Positions 1 to 13,560 of a stretch of 64,000 nucleotides of DNA are shown here, one piece after another. This stretch comes from Gibbula magus (lineage: Eukaryota > Mollusca > Gastropoda > Trochida > Trochidae). The notes under the pieces are model-generated. The model was not told the origin of the DNA, searched no databases, and saw nothing but the letters and a program-made list of their open reading frames with translations. The translations under genes were made by a program, and so were the position numbers. Where the stretch lies: contig OW388305.1 of assembly GCA_936450465.1 (NCBI GenBank), forward strand, positions 36,899,187 to 36,963,186, written 5' to 3'. Each line of letters starts with the position of its first letter. Position 1 is the first letter of the stretch.

Positions 1-2937
1 CAACTTTGTAATTGGATTAGTAAACTAAGTCATGCTTATTTCCAAGGTACATACCTTTAGCCACTGATCTAATCATTAATACTGAATGCATTTAAGGGAC
101 AGAAATACATATCATCCATTCTCCTGTTGGGCACTCTAAGAATAGAATGGTAATGCATTCATCAGGCTCTACGTTGCAAGTACAAAACCATTATGTTCAG
201 TGTTCAGCTGATAAAATTTCCCATGGGACATGAAGGAGAAAAGATGTATTGTTTTACACCAATTTCTACCGCTGAATGTTTTAAAGTCCTTTGTGCATAA
301 CGTTATTGTAATGAAACTGAAAACTAACAAAACATCGACTAAGACATGATTTCAGGATGTGGGGGATACTAAACGAACTTCCATCTAATACCACTTTTAT
401 TTAAAAAGTTATTGATTAGGTATGAAACCAGCGAAAGCCAGATTAATGAGGATAATATTATATGGAATTGAGTTCAGTGTTATGTTTATTATTTGCTCAA
501 ATTAAACCAGCGAAATTACCGACAGTATGCTGAAATTAAAAAGTATGTGAGTCACGTACCATTGTGATGGCTGTACGACCAGTTGGACGTTCCAACTGCA
601 CATTAGTGTGACGTCATACTTGCAGCGGTATTAAACTATTGACATTGCCGTATAAATATCAAAAACGTTTACTAAGGATTAAATGATACATGGTACATGT
701 AGTTTAATAAATTCTAATCATCTTTTAAATTGTTCCTTTTTTGCACCATTTATTTAAAGACTCTTACTGCACTATCAGAGACACATATTCTATCATAATT
801 GTAATTGAGAACACGAATCAAGCTTCAATTATTCAAAAAAACAAAAATCAAATGCAAAATATAAACTGTCAATGAATCATTTAACAGGTATGTCTGAACT
901 ATTTTCTGAAAACTAGTATGTACATGTAGATAATCGTCACGGAGCCTACAGTGCATGGCGTTTTCGTAATGATCTCAGCTTGTGGATTTTCTAACTTCAG
1001 GAGGTTTTAGTGAGCAATTACAACACTTCATACAGTGCTCGGATACTAGAGACTTGTCAAATGTATGTTGGAATTATCATGCCATGGATGACTTTTCTGA
1101 TTCGATACTTGGCCTTTCTTGTTTCCTCAGGAGTAATAATCAGTCGTCAGACACCCACGACAGACTCCTAAGAGAAATAGTGAAACTAAGTTAATTTGAC
1201 ATTCGTAACTTTGTTCTCAATATACAGTATGACCCCGAGGACATGTATGTCAATTGTCTATTTCTTTCAATCATGATGCATTTATTAACACATTCAACGA
1301 AAAATCTAAATGACAATAATTCAATGAAGAATTTGAATGTCAGCTTATGTGTTGTCAATGAAAAATTAAGGTTATTGACGTGGTATTTAAACTCAGGTGA
1401 ATAAATGAGTTTGCAAGTACGTTAAATCTGATTGTGAATGTGACTTTGTAACTTTGAAATTCTGATGGTTTCCCACTGGACAGTTTTATAATGATCCGAT
1501 TGTGACCATGTATAGTTCATTATGTGGGGAAATCATTTAGCTTTCGTAACGTAGTCATCGACTGTGCCATAAAAATTGTTTTTGATGCGAAATATGACTT
1601 TGAATGAGCATGGGGTGGTTTCGTCGTTACATCCCTTTCCTTTTATATAGGAATAGGGTCTAAATAGGTATATGTCTTTCACACGCTGTTTCTAAGCGAT
1701 ACACACCCCTGTTTAACTTATTAGAAGGCATGGACACAACATGTCTTAAATTAAATATCTGAGCGTCTGATGACGTGAATACTGCTGTTATTTCTCACGA
1801 TTGTGTTTCCTAAAGTAGATTCTGAATTATGAGGATTATTTGAAAAGGTTGTAAGTGAATCCGCTTGTGTAATTTTTTTCCAAAAACACACTTGAGAAGG
1901 TAATTCTGTCATTGTGTACAGGAGCTTATTGAACTATTTGGAAAAGTAGCCGTAAAGTTTAGATCATGTAACCATCAACCTATCAGCGTTCAACTAATGT
2001 AGATATAACGTTATGTTATGACCCCAATTTTTAACGTCCATTATTACAAGTGTTTCTATTCATCATTCTGTTGACATAGGTTGACATGGGATGCACTCTT
2101 GATTACAAGTTTACAAAATACCGAATCACACATCAGTATGTAATTTTGTCTCTCCCTTATACTTAATTGAAAATAAGTTCTATTACAGTCTTCTTTAAAT
2201 AACCAAAATCTTATTGAAACACACTTCCCTATTAGTAAATTATTCATAGAGAAATATTGGGCCGTGCATCCTCATTAATGAAAAGGTATTGTCTTATAAT
2301 TTAAGAAGCATTTAAATGTTAATTGCTGTAAACTATCATTTTCATCATTTTACTGTCTGAAGCAAGCTTCATATTTAGAACCGTTATATGGAATAATATT
2401 AGAAATATATATATAAATTAGTATGTGCTGACCATATTCATTGTCATCATATATCATCTCAGGGTCACCGAAATGACAACGAATATTTTTAATGTTATGG
2501 ACATCCACATGTTGGTCTCATCCGTGTTTACAAAAGTTGGAGTAAGTTTTCATAAAACTGTAAGATAATGGCACTTCCGAGTGTTGTCGCAGCAACCGAA
2601 TAATATAAAGGCAATTATGCGATGAGGCAATATCAGTTTCATTAAGCAACAGTAAAAAGGAAGAATATACAAACAATTTATGTTTAACTCTCGGAGTCAT
2701 AGTACACTACAGTTAAAATATCGTTCATCAATGTTTTATTTGTATGAGTTCGTAAGGTTAAAGTAATGTCGTTCAACAAATTTCCAATGCCTTCAAGTTG
2801 TTATCTTTATAACATGCCTACACTATTGTTATGGATCTATTTGTAAATAACAAATATAACACGGTTGCCTAACTATACTTCATAGATTTCTGTGTATTAC
2901 TTTAGTGTGTCTTTCCATTCTTAAAAGATTATTCTTG
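1..2937. other. AT-rich non-coding stretch
   Basis: No reading frame longer than about 70 codons with protein-like composition is visible on either strand. Apart from the dispersed repeat at 361-660, which is listed separately, I see no gene, RNA or clear repeat here. Confidence 0.6.
361..660 (+). repeat. Dispersed repeat, partner of 34,170-34,490
   Basis: The start (ACTAAACGAACTTCC, then TAATACCA and TTTATT) matches the block beginning at 34,171. The end (a TGTGACGTCA-containing stretch, then TTGCCGTATAAATAT) matches 34,410-34,485 in the same order and orientation. The middle has diverged. Because the partner directly follows the third copy of the segmental duplication, this block may be the tail of a further copy lying mostly outside the window. 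That reading is inference. Confidence 0.5.
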
Positions 2938-3341
2938 ATAGCTACTTTATGTAATAAAGTTGATATATTGCTAAACCACTACCATGAGTAGCACAAAATA
3001 ATCTACATTGCAAAATGTTTTCTAACGAACTTTGGGAATTCTTGTCAAATTCACTTTGTTACCTAATCATGTTTTCTCAGTTTATCACTGTGTTACTTTT
3101 ATTTCTCATGCCTGTGAAATATCTCTGGTAATTGCATCTAAATTCCGTGAGGCTTCAAGTAAACTTTGGTGCATACAGAGCAGAACACATGGCATTTCTT
3201 AAAAGAGCGCTGGGAATGATGACGCAGACTATTTAATACATAGACTCTTGGCTAGCAACTATACCACCAGAAAAAGATAATTATATAGTAACTACAAGCA
3301 AATCTTCGAACGACCTGGGTCATCTTGGAGGAGGATCCAGA

Positions 3342-3426
3342 TCAGTTCTTACCAAAACCGGTTCAACCCGTTTTAATATCTAATATGATGATGATGATGA
3401 GTGGAACCGGTTTTGGTACGAACTGA
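3342..3426. repeat. Inverted repeat hairpin around (GAT)n
   Basis: The 23-bp arms 3,342-3,364 and 3,404-3,426 are reverse complements with one mismatch (core ACCAAAACCGGTTC / GAACCGGTTTTGGT). The 39-nt loop contains a short GATGATGATGATGA run. It could be a remnant of a small foldback transposon. No target-site duplication was recognised. Confidence 0.65.
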
Positions 3427-4753
3427 CCTTGGAGGAAGTGACCTATATTTGCCTGTAGTTACTATAAAGTTGCAATAAAGTTGTTACGGTAAGATACCCG
3501 AACGATTTAAGTATGACACATGTATCAGGGATGTAAAGTGATAGTAGAAAACTCTTTTCGAGATTGATTGCTTTTACTAGGAATGAAATATCGACTTTTT
3601 CCTCGATTTTTCTCGATGTATTTCTGAGACACCATTTTGGCTCAAGTCTGACAGGTAACAAATTGTGTTTCATGTGACATGACTTGAGAAATAATGCAAC
3701 GATTCTGTTGATGTTTGTCTTAATTGAACGAGAAATCACGGTGCTGTAACTGTGTAGTATGTAGTACGTGTACAATGTGTGTTGAAATTTTGAAATGTGG
3801 ACTTGTTTGGGCAGGAGGTAAAATTGGCGTTGCATGCCTTTCTTTATTTATTATGTATTGGGTATATATTGCATCGTAGTATTGTAACCTAGGAAATGTT
3901 TGTTTTCAGCAATACAATCCCCTGTGGTTTATCTCTTGGTGTCACATTTGGCAAGGTAAAGTATGTGTCTAATTCTATACCTGATTAAGGGCATGTGGAG
4001 ATGACCAAATATATGACAGCTTAGATCAAAGTAAAAGCCAAACTAAACAATTGAACAAGCATTATGCAAGTCGACTATTATCGTTCGTATAATTTATCAT
4101 AATCAGTGTCAACAAACCAACCAATTTGACTGATTTCAACCTCTTCAAATTCTGCTTAATTGCCAAAGGTCTTACATTGAATAGTTTTCCCGTTTCTTTA
4201 AAAAGAAATATCAGATGCTGAAATTTGATCTAAATTATATACAGGCTACAACAGTTATATTTTATGAACTAAAATAAGATTTTGTTATAGGGGTGTCAAC
4301 CATTTTTACCATGAGTTTCTCACAATGAAAATTAAACTATCCTTGGACATTATCTAAAAACAGAAGTTACACTCTTCTGTTAACATTGTTGTCAGCCCAC
4401 CATGTATTGGTCCACATGTTCTTGTTAACACAAGGTCTCAGAAGAGAATTGTGATGAGCATGTCCCCCCGACTCAGCTAAAAACGGAATCACTAATTGCC
4501 CTGTTCAGACAGTATGCAAGACCAATTTCCCTTGAGCCATGATCTGTACGTACAAGTCTGGCGTACATGTCAGTAAAGGGATATCTTAAATCTTGGGTTT
4601 GCAAACTTATATGACTTAAACGATATTGTTTTTCTTTGTTACTGTTTATTTAAGTTTCTTCACAAACATTATTGCGTCTGTAAAACGGATGAGTTCACTC
4701 TAGAAACCATATCAATAGCGTATAAGCATATAAAAGTGTAGAAAAGGACTATG

Positions 4754-4930
4754 TTAAAGGCCCTATAGCATGTTTTTTTTTATAAATTATGTTTTCTCAA
4801 ATTCGCTTTTTTATCATTAAAGTTTATACAATATCATTGTTACGTTAGAGGGTAAAACGTCTTATTTACGACCCGAAAAGCCGTATCCATACAAATCAGT
4901 TTTCCGTATTGGAAGAAAATGGTGGGACAT
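4754..4930. mobile_element. TTAAAGG-type MITE fragment
   Basis: It begins with TTAAAGGCCCTATAGCATG, close to the terminus of the MITE family described at 52,702-53,062. A GAGGGTAAAACGTCTTA stretch follows, like the reverse complement of the family's TAAGATGTTTTACCCTC. No matching right terminus was found, so the copy is truncated or strongly diverged. Confidence 0.5.
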
Positions 4931-7005
4931 ATAAATAATTAGTGGAGTGGAACTATTCAGTGTGAGGTTGTAGATTTGTTGGTCTCATGCAAATTTGATA
5001 GTTCAGACAGCAAAATGGCTTACCATTCCACCATGGTGCCATAATTAAAACTCAACTCTACCTCTACATTAGAATTCGAGCGGCCATTGTAATGTGAACA
5101 CGAAGGCAAAATTGACTCTTTTCTCAATATTCATGCATGTGTATCAGAGTTAAAGACATCGTTCACAAGAATAAAGTGATTCATAGAATCTCTTTTTTAA
5201 CTGTCTTTTGAAAACAATAAATACTGATTTACAACATGGATAAACATGACAAAAAAGATGTACATTGGCATTTTAAAAAAATACTTCGCTCATTAAGTAT
5301 ATTAAATTATTATAACGATATGTGTCTGTTGGAAGCAAGAGTATTTTTGTAAAGAGCATCATTACACCATTAGAGTCGCCTTGGGAGGATCTGGCATGTG
5401 TCAGTGGTAGAGGAAATTGGGGATGCCTCGAAAAAGTATCAGTTTATATATCTCGAAAGACTTGGTAGGCTTGTCCATCAAGTCACATTGAATTACAGTT
5501 TAAATAAATTCCTATCTTGACACAAATGCAAAGATTCTCATTGTTTTAGCTGTGAATGGGGTTATTTTCTTATTCAATATTCTAAAGATGTATCCATTTA
5601 TTCAGAAAGTAAGAAGATATGCTGAGGTCTAAGCCAATCAGTATTAACGCAAGCAGTATTCATCTGTAACGAGGTAAGATATGTACACTCCCACTATAAT
5701 TGTCCACATATGGTTGATTAACAAGACTGAAATAAGTGTTTCATGAATCTCATGTTATTAGACTGAACAAGGTCATATATTACTGCAGCAATTGTCATGA
5801 TTTAAATGTTTCAATTATGATTGTCCGTGGCAGTTTTTGTTGGTAGTCTGCTATCTGCATCGATTTTGGTGGAAATTATAATGACAATGCAGATTGGAAA
5901 ATCCCTTAAACATTTTGATTTGCAAACAATGTTTTTTTAAAGACTAAAGTTGGTGCCAAAGCCATTGAAGTAAAGTCCAAAAAATGTGAGATTTGAAACG
6001 AATAAAGATAGACTTTTTGAATTTAAATAATACATTGAAGATAAACGCCACTTTCTGAACGACAATTGTTAAATTGTTCATCGACATATAACACATACTC
6101 TGTGTGAAAATCAATAAATGAGCTTCGTCCTGCAAACATTTACAACATTTTGAAACATGGTAGGGGTCATGTTGGTACACATTTCATTTCTTACCAGTGT
6201 CTTCTTTAAATCATTATATTTTAGTTAAAAAATTAAACAGTCAATTAAGTTCTACAAACTACTGCCGAAAGGTGTTAAAATATCCTGCCATACGCAAATG
6301 CATCTAATTTGTTTAAAATATTGAATTAATAGAAAACAAGTGAGTGTTATACCTACTTTTGCCCGTCAGTTTAGATAAATAATAAGTAATTATAGGTAAA
6401 GTATTTCAATATCTTGAATGATCCTAGCACAAACATATCAACAAGAATTGTTTCGAATGGAACATATTTAACTTTGAATAACCTTATTTTCCATTAAATG
6501 AATAAAATCAAATGAACGTTTATAAAAGAGCAACATACAAAAAGATGTGTCTACTTTCCATTAGGAATTATGAAAGAAATGGTTATAAATTGATTTATTA
6601 TTAGTAGTATGACACAGTGGTATGGAATTTTACAATAAACAGTATTCGGTGTGGATTCCATAAGTACCTGACACATAAACTTTATTTGTTAGGTATATAG
6701 AGATTATTACCCGAGGAAGTGTGAGACTTTTACGAAACGAGTGTGAAGTTTTGTATTGGCCGAGCGAGAGCGGAAGTTATACATACATTTGCACCAGTTT
6801 CATAAAAGTTTTATGACACACTTTCGATTGTAATCATTTCTTTATTACTCAATCTAGTTTATTTGATTCCCGTAAAATAAGTCAGGAAACCGCACACTTC
6901 TCCTGCGATGGCAAGCTACAGTGACGTCACGAACAATCGTTATATGACATCATAGAAGACGACATACGGGAAGTCGCGGTGAAACAATGCTCATATCAAT
7001 AATAA

Positions 7006-8630
7006 TAGTTCAGTTATTTCAAAATTTATTGTTAATAATTGCGCAAAATGGCATGTTATATTCCATCACCGACCCTTTATTCAAATGATGGTACATGGAA
7101 GACTTTATTCTGTAACCAGAATTAATGCAGTCAATGAGTAGCACTTCCATGTATGCTAGGGTGTGCATTTAATCATGATACTGATGTTTAGCCTCTCTGG
7201 TGCATGGGAAAATAATAAACAGAAAAACATATATACACATGCACATATACAAATAAGTCACAAAAGGAAGGTTTTAAGGTTCTTCTCAAAAGATGTTATG
7301 GTGCGAGAGTTTCAAGTGTGAGAGACATACTGTTCAAGAGTGTCCTGAACAAAAACCTTTTAGGTAGGTACATAACGCGGGCATTACTTGATTGACACAT
7401 TGTTAGGGTAGTAAGACATTCAACAATATTCACAAATTAATTTTAATCATTCAACTTTCTTCTTCCTTTCTTTTCCTTCTGATCATAAGCACGTCAAATT
7501 GATATAGGGAGGACATTATAGGGTATATCCTTAGAACACGTTATTAAAGTCAGGCCAGCATACATGCTAGCATAACTGTAATTCCATTGTAAAAATGCTA
7601 TCAGCTCAGGAACCTGTTGTCCATTTCAATGTGCTCTTCAGACCTGACTATCAATATGGAAAAGTATCATTCTAAACATTAGAGCACACAGAGAAGGAAA
7701 ATTAGTTTCTATCAAGTATACTATTCTTGAATAAGATAGTTTGAATTTTGCTAATCATTACAACAAGTGTAATTATATGTCATTATCTAAAGTACCCGTC
7801 ATTTAGAAGTCATTCAGACAGGTTTCGTACAATGTCTGCATGGCATTACCTAACTGTACTGGACCAATGAATGCCAACCAATCAATGTCATTTCTGCTTC
7901 TGACACAGTGTCTACAGAAAGTCGTGAAAGTTGTGAATACAAATTTTACCATTTACATGTAATTAACACATATCAAAACAATTAAGCATTGTGAATATCA
8001 TAAACAGATATGTCCATTATTTGCTTAGCTTAGGGACCATATTTTTTTTTATTCAAACATGTTTATTCAAAGAAAGGATTGGGTAAAAGTTATCCATTTT
8101 AATGAAACCCTTCCCTATATGCAATGTTGACATATAATATATGTACAGAGACATGCTTATATAGAAAGATGAGTATATTTACAAAAGAATCCGAAATGAC
8201 ATAGCAGAGTATAATGAACAAAACAAATTATAATGGGTAAAAAGCAGTACCATATTCATACATGGTATTTGTTTTGTTATTCCACCGGACTCTGTAAACT
8301 TCATGTTTATTTTGTTTCTTGTGAGTAACTTCTATAAGACAGCATCTGTGAGATATTCCATCAGCCAAAATACGGACACATACTATTAGTGTTTAATTTT
8401 CTATAAAAAACCTATATAGTTCCTTGAATACCCACGTTTATTCCTTCGATTTCAATAATCATGAATGATATACAGAAATACTGAATTCTAGAATATAACT
8501 TTCTTTAATATTCATTGCGTTGGAAAATAATAGATCTTTCTACTGGCTGTACGAATGCTTATAATGATTATTACCATTAACGTTTTCTCTGAAAAATACA
8601 GCTACTCTTGTCCATTGGAATATTATTCCT
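7006..8630. other. Non-coding spacer between duplication copies 1 and 2
   Basis: AT-rich sequence with no protein-like reading frame and no RNA gene that I could recognise. It separates the first and second copies of the segmental duplication. Confidence 0.6.
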
Positions 8631-9063
8631 GCCAGCTACTTAATAAAAAATAACTTCTTTCACCCTCGAGGTCACGTAAAATGCATTTATAATTTACGTG
8701 CAAGCGCGAATGTAGCATTGTACTTAACTGTATTTATTCAACATCACTGTAGGCCATGTGGACCTTATACAAAATATAATTATTTTCTGTAACGTAATGC
8801 AGGCAATCTATAACCCAACCACTGCTTTGAGCAACACTGCTCAATTTGCATTGCAACAATGTCTGCTGGTGAATTTTCAGGGGAATTCTTGTCAAATTTA
8901 CTTTGTGACCTTATTATGTTTTCTTATTGCATCATCTTATGACATGATTTCCGTATTTGTGAAATAACTATTCTGGTTGTATTGACGTTCGTTTTGCTGT
9001 ACAGAACATAGGTATAATACATAATGGAATTTGTTATCACTACGTATATTATATTTATTTTGC

Positions 9064-9542
9064 TTAAGGCACTTTGAGATAAAGTGCTCTCACGAAAATA
9101 TAAATACGTGTTACCAATGGCTAATTACTAAATCAATAAATGAGTTCTAAAACGAATGTGCATGGTTCAGTTAAGCCATGCGAGTATATTCCATCGAGTA
9201 GCCATTTTAATGTGTTCACATTAAAATGGCCGTAAGAAAGTAGTCCAAGTGATCTGACTGATGTGGCGATACCCAAAAACTCAGAATAGAGTTTTAAATA
9301 TTGTACAATGATAAAATGGTCAACCATCTTGCTGTTTGAACTCTCAAAATGTCATGAGACGTACAGATCTACCTCTCACGCTCTCACACACGTTGTACTA
9401 TTTTATTTGTATACGGATAGCCGTTTTCTATAGATACAGCTTATCTGGTCGTGTACTGAGATGTTTAACTCATTAACGTACCAATATATTGTATAAATTT
9501 GAGAAAACATAATATGGGAAAAAACGTGCAAAACGCCTTTAA
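9064..9542. mobile_element. TTAA-flanked MITE, copy shared with 23,855
   Basis: The left end is TTAAGGCACTTT and the right end AACGTGCAAAACGCCTTTAA, giving short terminal inverted repeats inside a TTAA on both sides (about 479 bp). Internal blocks (GTTCTAAAACGAATGT, GGTTCAGTTAAGCCATG, GTGTAC.GAGATGTTT) recur in the other family members. The same element lies at the equivalent place in duplication copy 3, so it inserted before those two copies separated. It has no coding capacity. Confidence 0.75.
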
Positions 9543-11567
9543 GATATACTGTTTGGCATTAGCGTTTGACAGCATTTAAAACAACACTTATATGTCCATT
9601 AAGCAATGACGGTTCACTTATTAGATAATAACATTTAACACAATAGAGGCACTTCATTGGTTTGTGTGACCCTGTAAATTTGCCAACAATGGGATTTATG
9701 TTTTATTTTTTGGTTTAGCAATCCACTCCATTGGTGGTTATTTGTTTAGTCATTTGTTTAAAAGTTGAAATCATTTGAGTTGTTAATATTATGTGTCACC
9801 TGAGGCAGGACAATCTCCTCCCAGGAGTTATATGGAACCTCTGGATCTATTGGTGCTCTGTTTCATCTTCTCTCTGTGCAGACTGTATGTCTGTCTGAAT
9901 TTAAACTGAATCAATTTATAGGATAAACAATATATTGTTATTATTATTGACTTGACTCAATATCCTATAAACAGCGATATACTCGATTAAACAATAATGA
10001 AGAAAACGTATGATGACCCATCCTTAGAGTTTTAAAAAAACCCATTCAAACTATATGTATAGCATAAGTTTTTAAGGCTCAGTAATTGTTCAGTATCATC
10101 GGACAACTATTCATCAATTTCAATAATGGCGAAACCTAGTGAAACCCAGATAGTGAACATGTATAAGAAGGGGAATCTAACATTTTCTATTGTTCTAAAA
10201 TGACAAGATAAGTAATTACATGTACTTATAATTATGCAGTATACTACAGTAAGAACACTATGTAGTTTCCTGGGAATCCTTTGGTGAAGTGAAAAGGGGG
10301 TTAATTGACGCTATCTTTAAAATTTATTTTCATGATCAGGAGGAAAGCCTTAAACGGCAGTTTGGTTCCACAAGTATTGAATCAGAATGTGGTATGGTAT
10401 CCGTATTGCATGCTGATGCTAAATATGATTTCAGTTGCAATGCATTTGTAGTGTTTGAAACTAGTGAATTATTATAAATAATAGTGTATAGATTAATGTT
10501 AGGAAAGAAAAACGCATTCAAAATCTTCATCTCTAAGTATTTATGAATAGATAAACATAATATGTGTTTGTATACCTAGATGTAGAGATGCACACTTCTC
10601 TAAGTCCGAAGTATGCATACCTAGTCCGAAGTGTAATTATAATACCATAGATGCATTTTCATTGCAATCATTTCCTTTCCATCAGCTCAGGGAATATTTA
10701 TCTAATTCAAGTTTCTCGTTATTATTGTTTTTCATCCTTCACTACCCTGAGGCATGACAGCTAATAGTTCAAATACCAATGATAATTACATTTTGCGAGA
10801 TATTACGTCCCTGAAGGGTTAACATTATTGCATGCAAGTGAACAAATTGAATTTAAAAACAGAGTTTTAGAGTTGAAAACGTAAATTTTGAAACAATCAA
10901 CTTATTTGCAGAACATTAATAAAAATAAAAAAAACAACAAAAGGTGCGAGTATGGCATTACGGGAAAGGGAAACTAAATACAAACGACAAGGGAACATCA
11001 GAATCTCTGCATCACATTAATCGTAGTTTTCAAAGCTCTCACCGCTAAAATGAAACTACAATGTCAATTAACAAACATATAGTTAGAAGAACAATAATAC
11101 CGCATGTATTCCCTGTGAAGAATACCAATACTATATGAGGTTATTACGATAAACAATGTACGACGAACGAAATGCATAAATATTTGTGTTATATTTGACT
11201 ATTAACCAAATGATAACTATATAATTTTACATGACAATAAAGACATGAAAGATGGCAGTTGAACTCAAAATATTGCTTACATTTAGAGGTAAAATTAATT
11301 AACATTTAATTATTGTATTGTTCAATAATTACCAAAGTTCTCATAAAGGATGATCGAAGTACTATAAACAACTGTGTACACACTAAATCGTCCGATTTAT
11401 GGAATATCTACATTTCGTAAAACAGAGCTTTAGACATCATTTTACATTATGACAACCTTTTAGAGAAAAAATACATGGGACAAAATACGTAAGTGATACT
11501 GCAATTATTACCATATCTTATTATATATGTTATCGCTTTTCAATAGATAAAGTAATCATTGTCTAGA

Positions 11568-11570
<3 letters not shown>

Positions 11571-11605
<35 letters not shown>
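11571..11605. repeat. (TA)n microsatellite
   Basis: About 17 TA units. Copy 3 has only a short remnant of this tract (ATATATGTATGATAT near 28,570). Confidence 0.9.
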
Positions 11606-11608
<3 letters not shown>

Positions 11609-12088
11609 TCGTTTGTCCTGATAAAAGCCGTTCACCACTTAATCCAATGCAGGTCTGAATTGACCTTCACTCAGCAAAACAATCTGGATTTTACAACTAT
11701 AGTGAATGTGTTTCCTGAAATCTTAACAGATTAGGATCGTTTCTTCATGTTTAGATTTTTAAAAAAACGTAGATACCAATATCCACTACTGCCAAACATA
11801 AAAGTTTGTTCATGTTGGAAGCAAGATTAGGTGTGTTAAACATCATTGCAGCATTAGAGTCGCCCATGGGAATTTCTGGTATGTGTCAGAAGCAGAGGAA
11901 ATTGGAGAACTATTCAAAACATCATAGATAGATCTTGAAAGGATTGGTGAGAAAAACCTATTAACAGATATTTTGTTGATAGTATAAATGTTTTAGTTTC
12001 CTTCCTTCTCTATCCCTATCGTTTGTTGTTTGATACAATATGTATCTTTTCATAACTGAATCATTATGTTTGTAAGTAAGTTTGTAGT

Positions 12089-12185
12089 GAAGGTGAAGTG
12101 AGTTGGGGTTTAATGCCGCTTTCAAAAGTATTTTTCTTTTATTGTGGCTGTTACTAATATTTCAGGGAGGAAGCCCGCTTCTGAT
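12089..12185 (-). mobile_element. Truncated SINE tail
   Basis: AGGTGAAGTGAGTTGGGGTT, then TAATGCCGCTTTCAAAAGTATTT and later GGGAGGAAGCCCGC, matches the tail half of the full SINE at 55,460-55,774. The tRNA-like head is missing. The same fragment is at 29,648 in copy 3, so it predates that duplication. Confidence 0.65.
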
Positions 12186-13199
12186 AAGAACAATTACCCA
12201 TATTAACTAGAGGCAGATTATCATGATTTACATTTTTTATTATGGACACTATTTTTGTGTTTGACAGCTACTTACCCCATGTTGTATAGGATAATGACAT
12301 TGATGATTAAACAATTCCTGGATTTAGTGACAGACTATGCATGTGTAAAGACAAAAGACAACAACTCATGCATAACTCAAAAAACATAAAATGTGAAATA
12401 AATATATATAGGAATCTAAATAATACGTTGAAGATAAATATACATTTTTAGCAACAATTGTTACATGAAAGCCTTTATTACCATAGCAACGAAAAAATCT
12501 TCTACATTTACGGGTTCCTTTCTTCAAGAGTAGCAGCCAGACGCCAGGCATCTCAGGAGAGTTCTACTGAAGGTAAGTTGATTTGAACAATATCAGCATT
12601 ATTCCTAATTATCCCTGCTGAGCGAAGCGGGAGAGATAGTATTTGACAGTGATAGTATTTGACATGTACGAACTAGGATAACTCAATAACTATTCTCTGG
12701 CTTCTTTTCATATATTGCACATGTTACCTTGACCAGAGAATTTGACATTTTACTCAAAGGTATCATAGGCATATCTCAATACTTTTAAAACACGGAAGGA
12801 GAAGGGCTTATTAGTTTGACTTTGGCAGTACATGTATTATCAAATTGAAAGGAACATTCGTAAGGGAATCTGCATGATAGACTTATCAGCCAAATATCTC
12901 AAGAGTGGTTCACTACATTATCGTCACACTTTAAAACAAATCATATCCTTTTAAGACACAATAGACTTTTACTTAACGCATTTTACTTTTATAATAAGGA
13001 GGGAGTAGCGCTAAATGGATTTAGTGTCCTTGACATAATTGAGAGGACATTATTATTTCAATTAGCTACAAATCATATCAAATGATGTCTTACTTTCGTC
13101 CTCTTGAGATAATAACTGACTAACAAAGTATACAGAATATAGTGCACAATAGCATGAACAAACCTTTTAGTTTCATTGTGTTTAATAATTTGAGAACTT

Positions 13200-13560
13200 T
13201 ACACCCACGAAACAGATTCCTGATAGTTGCAGAATGAATTTGGGTGGATGGTGAGTCAACCATCAGTGTCCAATAGATTACGATCAGCCGGAATCTTGAA
13301 CTCTCATCTGTGGCAAGATTGGACGAGAGTGTTCTTTACCAACGACAGCACGTTTTATACGAACATAGACAGTCAGACCTCGAAAATCCGAACGCTTCGG
13401 TTTTTCACAAGTTTTTGGCAAAAGTCGGACAGTCCGCTGTTTATTCAACAAGAGCAACGTCAACGTCAACATGTTGCCCCTGTCACCTCTTGAACACTTG
13501 TGGCTTTAAACGCTGTCGTTTCACAGCGTCAAAGATACGTCAAATGCTTGCCTGCGTGAC
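13200..13560 (+). pseudogene. Decayed transposase remnant, probably Tc1/mariner-like
   Basis: Translated pieces in different frames read NEFGWMVSQPSVSNRLRSAGI, then LWQDWTRVFFTNDSTF, then an RQHVxPxTS-like stretch from about 13,460. The W-x-RVFFT(D/N)-(E/D)ST-F pattern resembles the WxxVLFTDESxF block around the second catalytic Asp of Tc1/mariner (IS630-type) transposases, which is known for that family. Here that Asp has become Asn. The parallel copy at 30,730 reads RVFFTDESTFHMN and keeps it. The longest open stretch is only about 88 codons, against about 340 in a whole transposase, and it is frameshifted. The assignment rests on one short motif plus a plausible context and could be wrong. 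No activity is expected. Confidence 0.4.

Larger units (their letters stand above)
2938..7005 (+). repeat. Segmental duplication, copy 1 (most diverged)
   Basis: Four anchors appear in the same order as in copies 2 and 3. These are 2,938-3,130 (GGGAATTCTTGTCAAATT block, matching 8,875 and 23,705), 5,328-5,480 (GTTGGAAGCAAGA ... TTAGAGTCGCC ... AGAGGAAATTGG, matching 11,815 and 28,735), 6,000-6,070 (AATAATAC.TTGAAGATAAA ... CAACAATTGTTA type, matching 12,417 and 29,960) and 6,690-7,000 (TATATAGAGAT.ATTACCCGAGGAA, then CACTTCTC.TGCGA and TACAGTGACGTC, matching 33,020-33,700). The sequence between anchors is strongly diverged. No gene is visible inside it. Confidence 0.6.

Noticed and set aside
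1755..1790. CTGATGA word, checked as a hammerhead core
   Set aside because: No GAAA box at suitable distance and no flanking helices.
3443..3835. 130-codon minus-strand frame
   Set aside because: Composition is like random AT-rich sequence (Ile/Leu/Ser/Tyr), it lies in duplication copy 1, and the other copies have no matching open frame.
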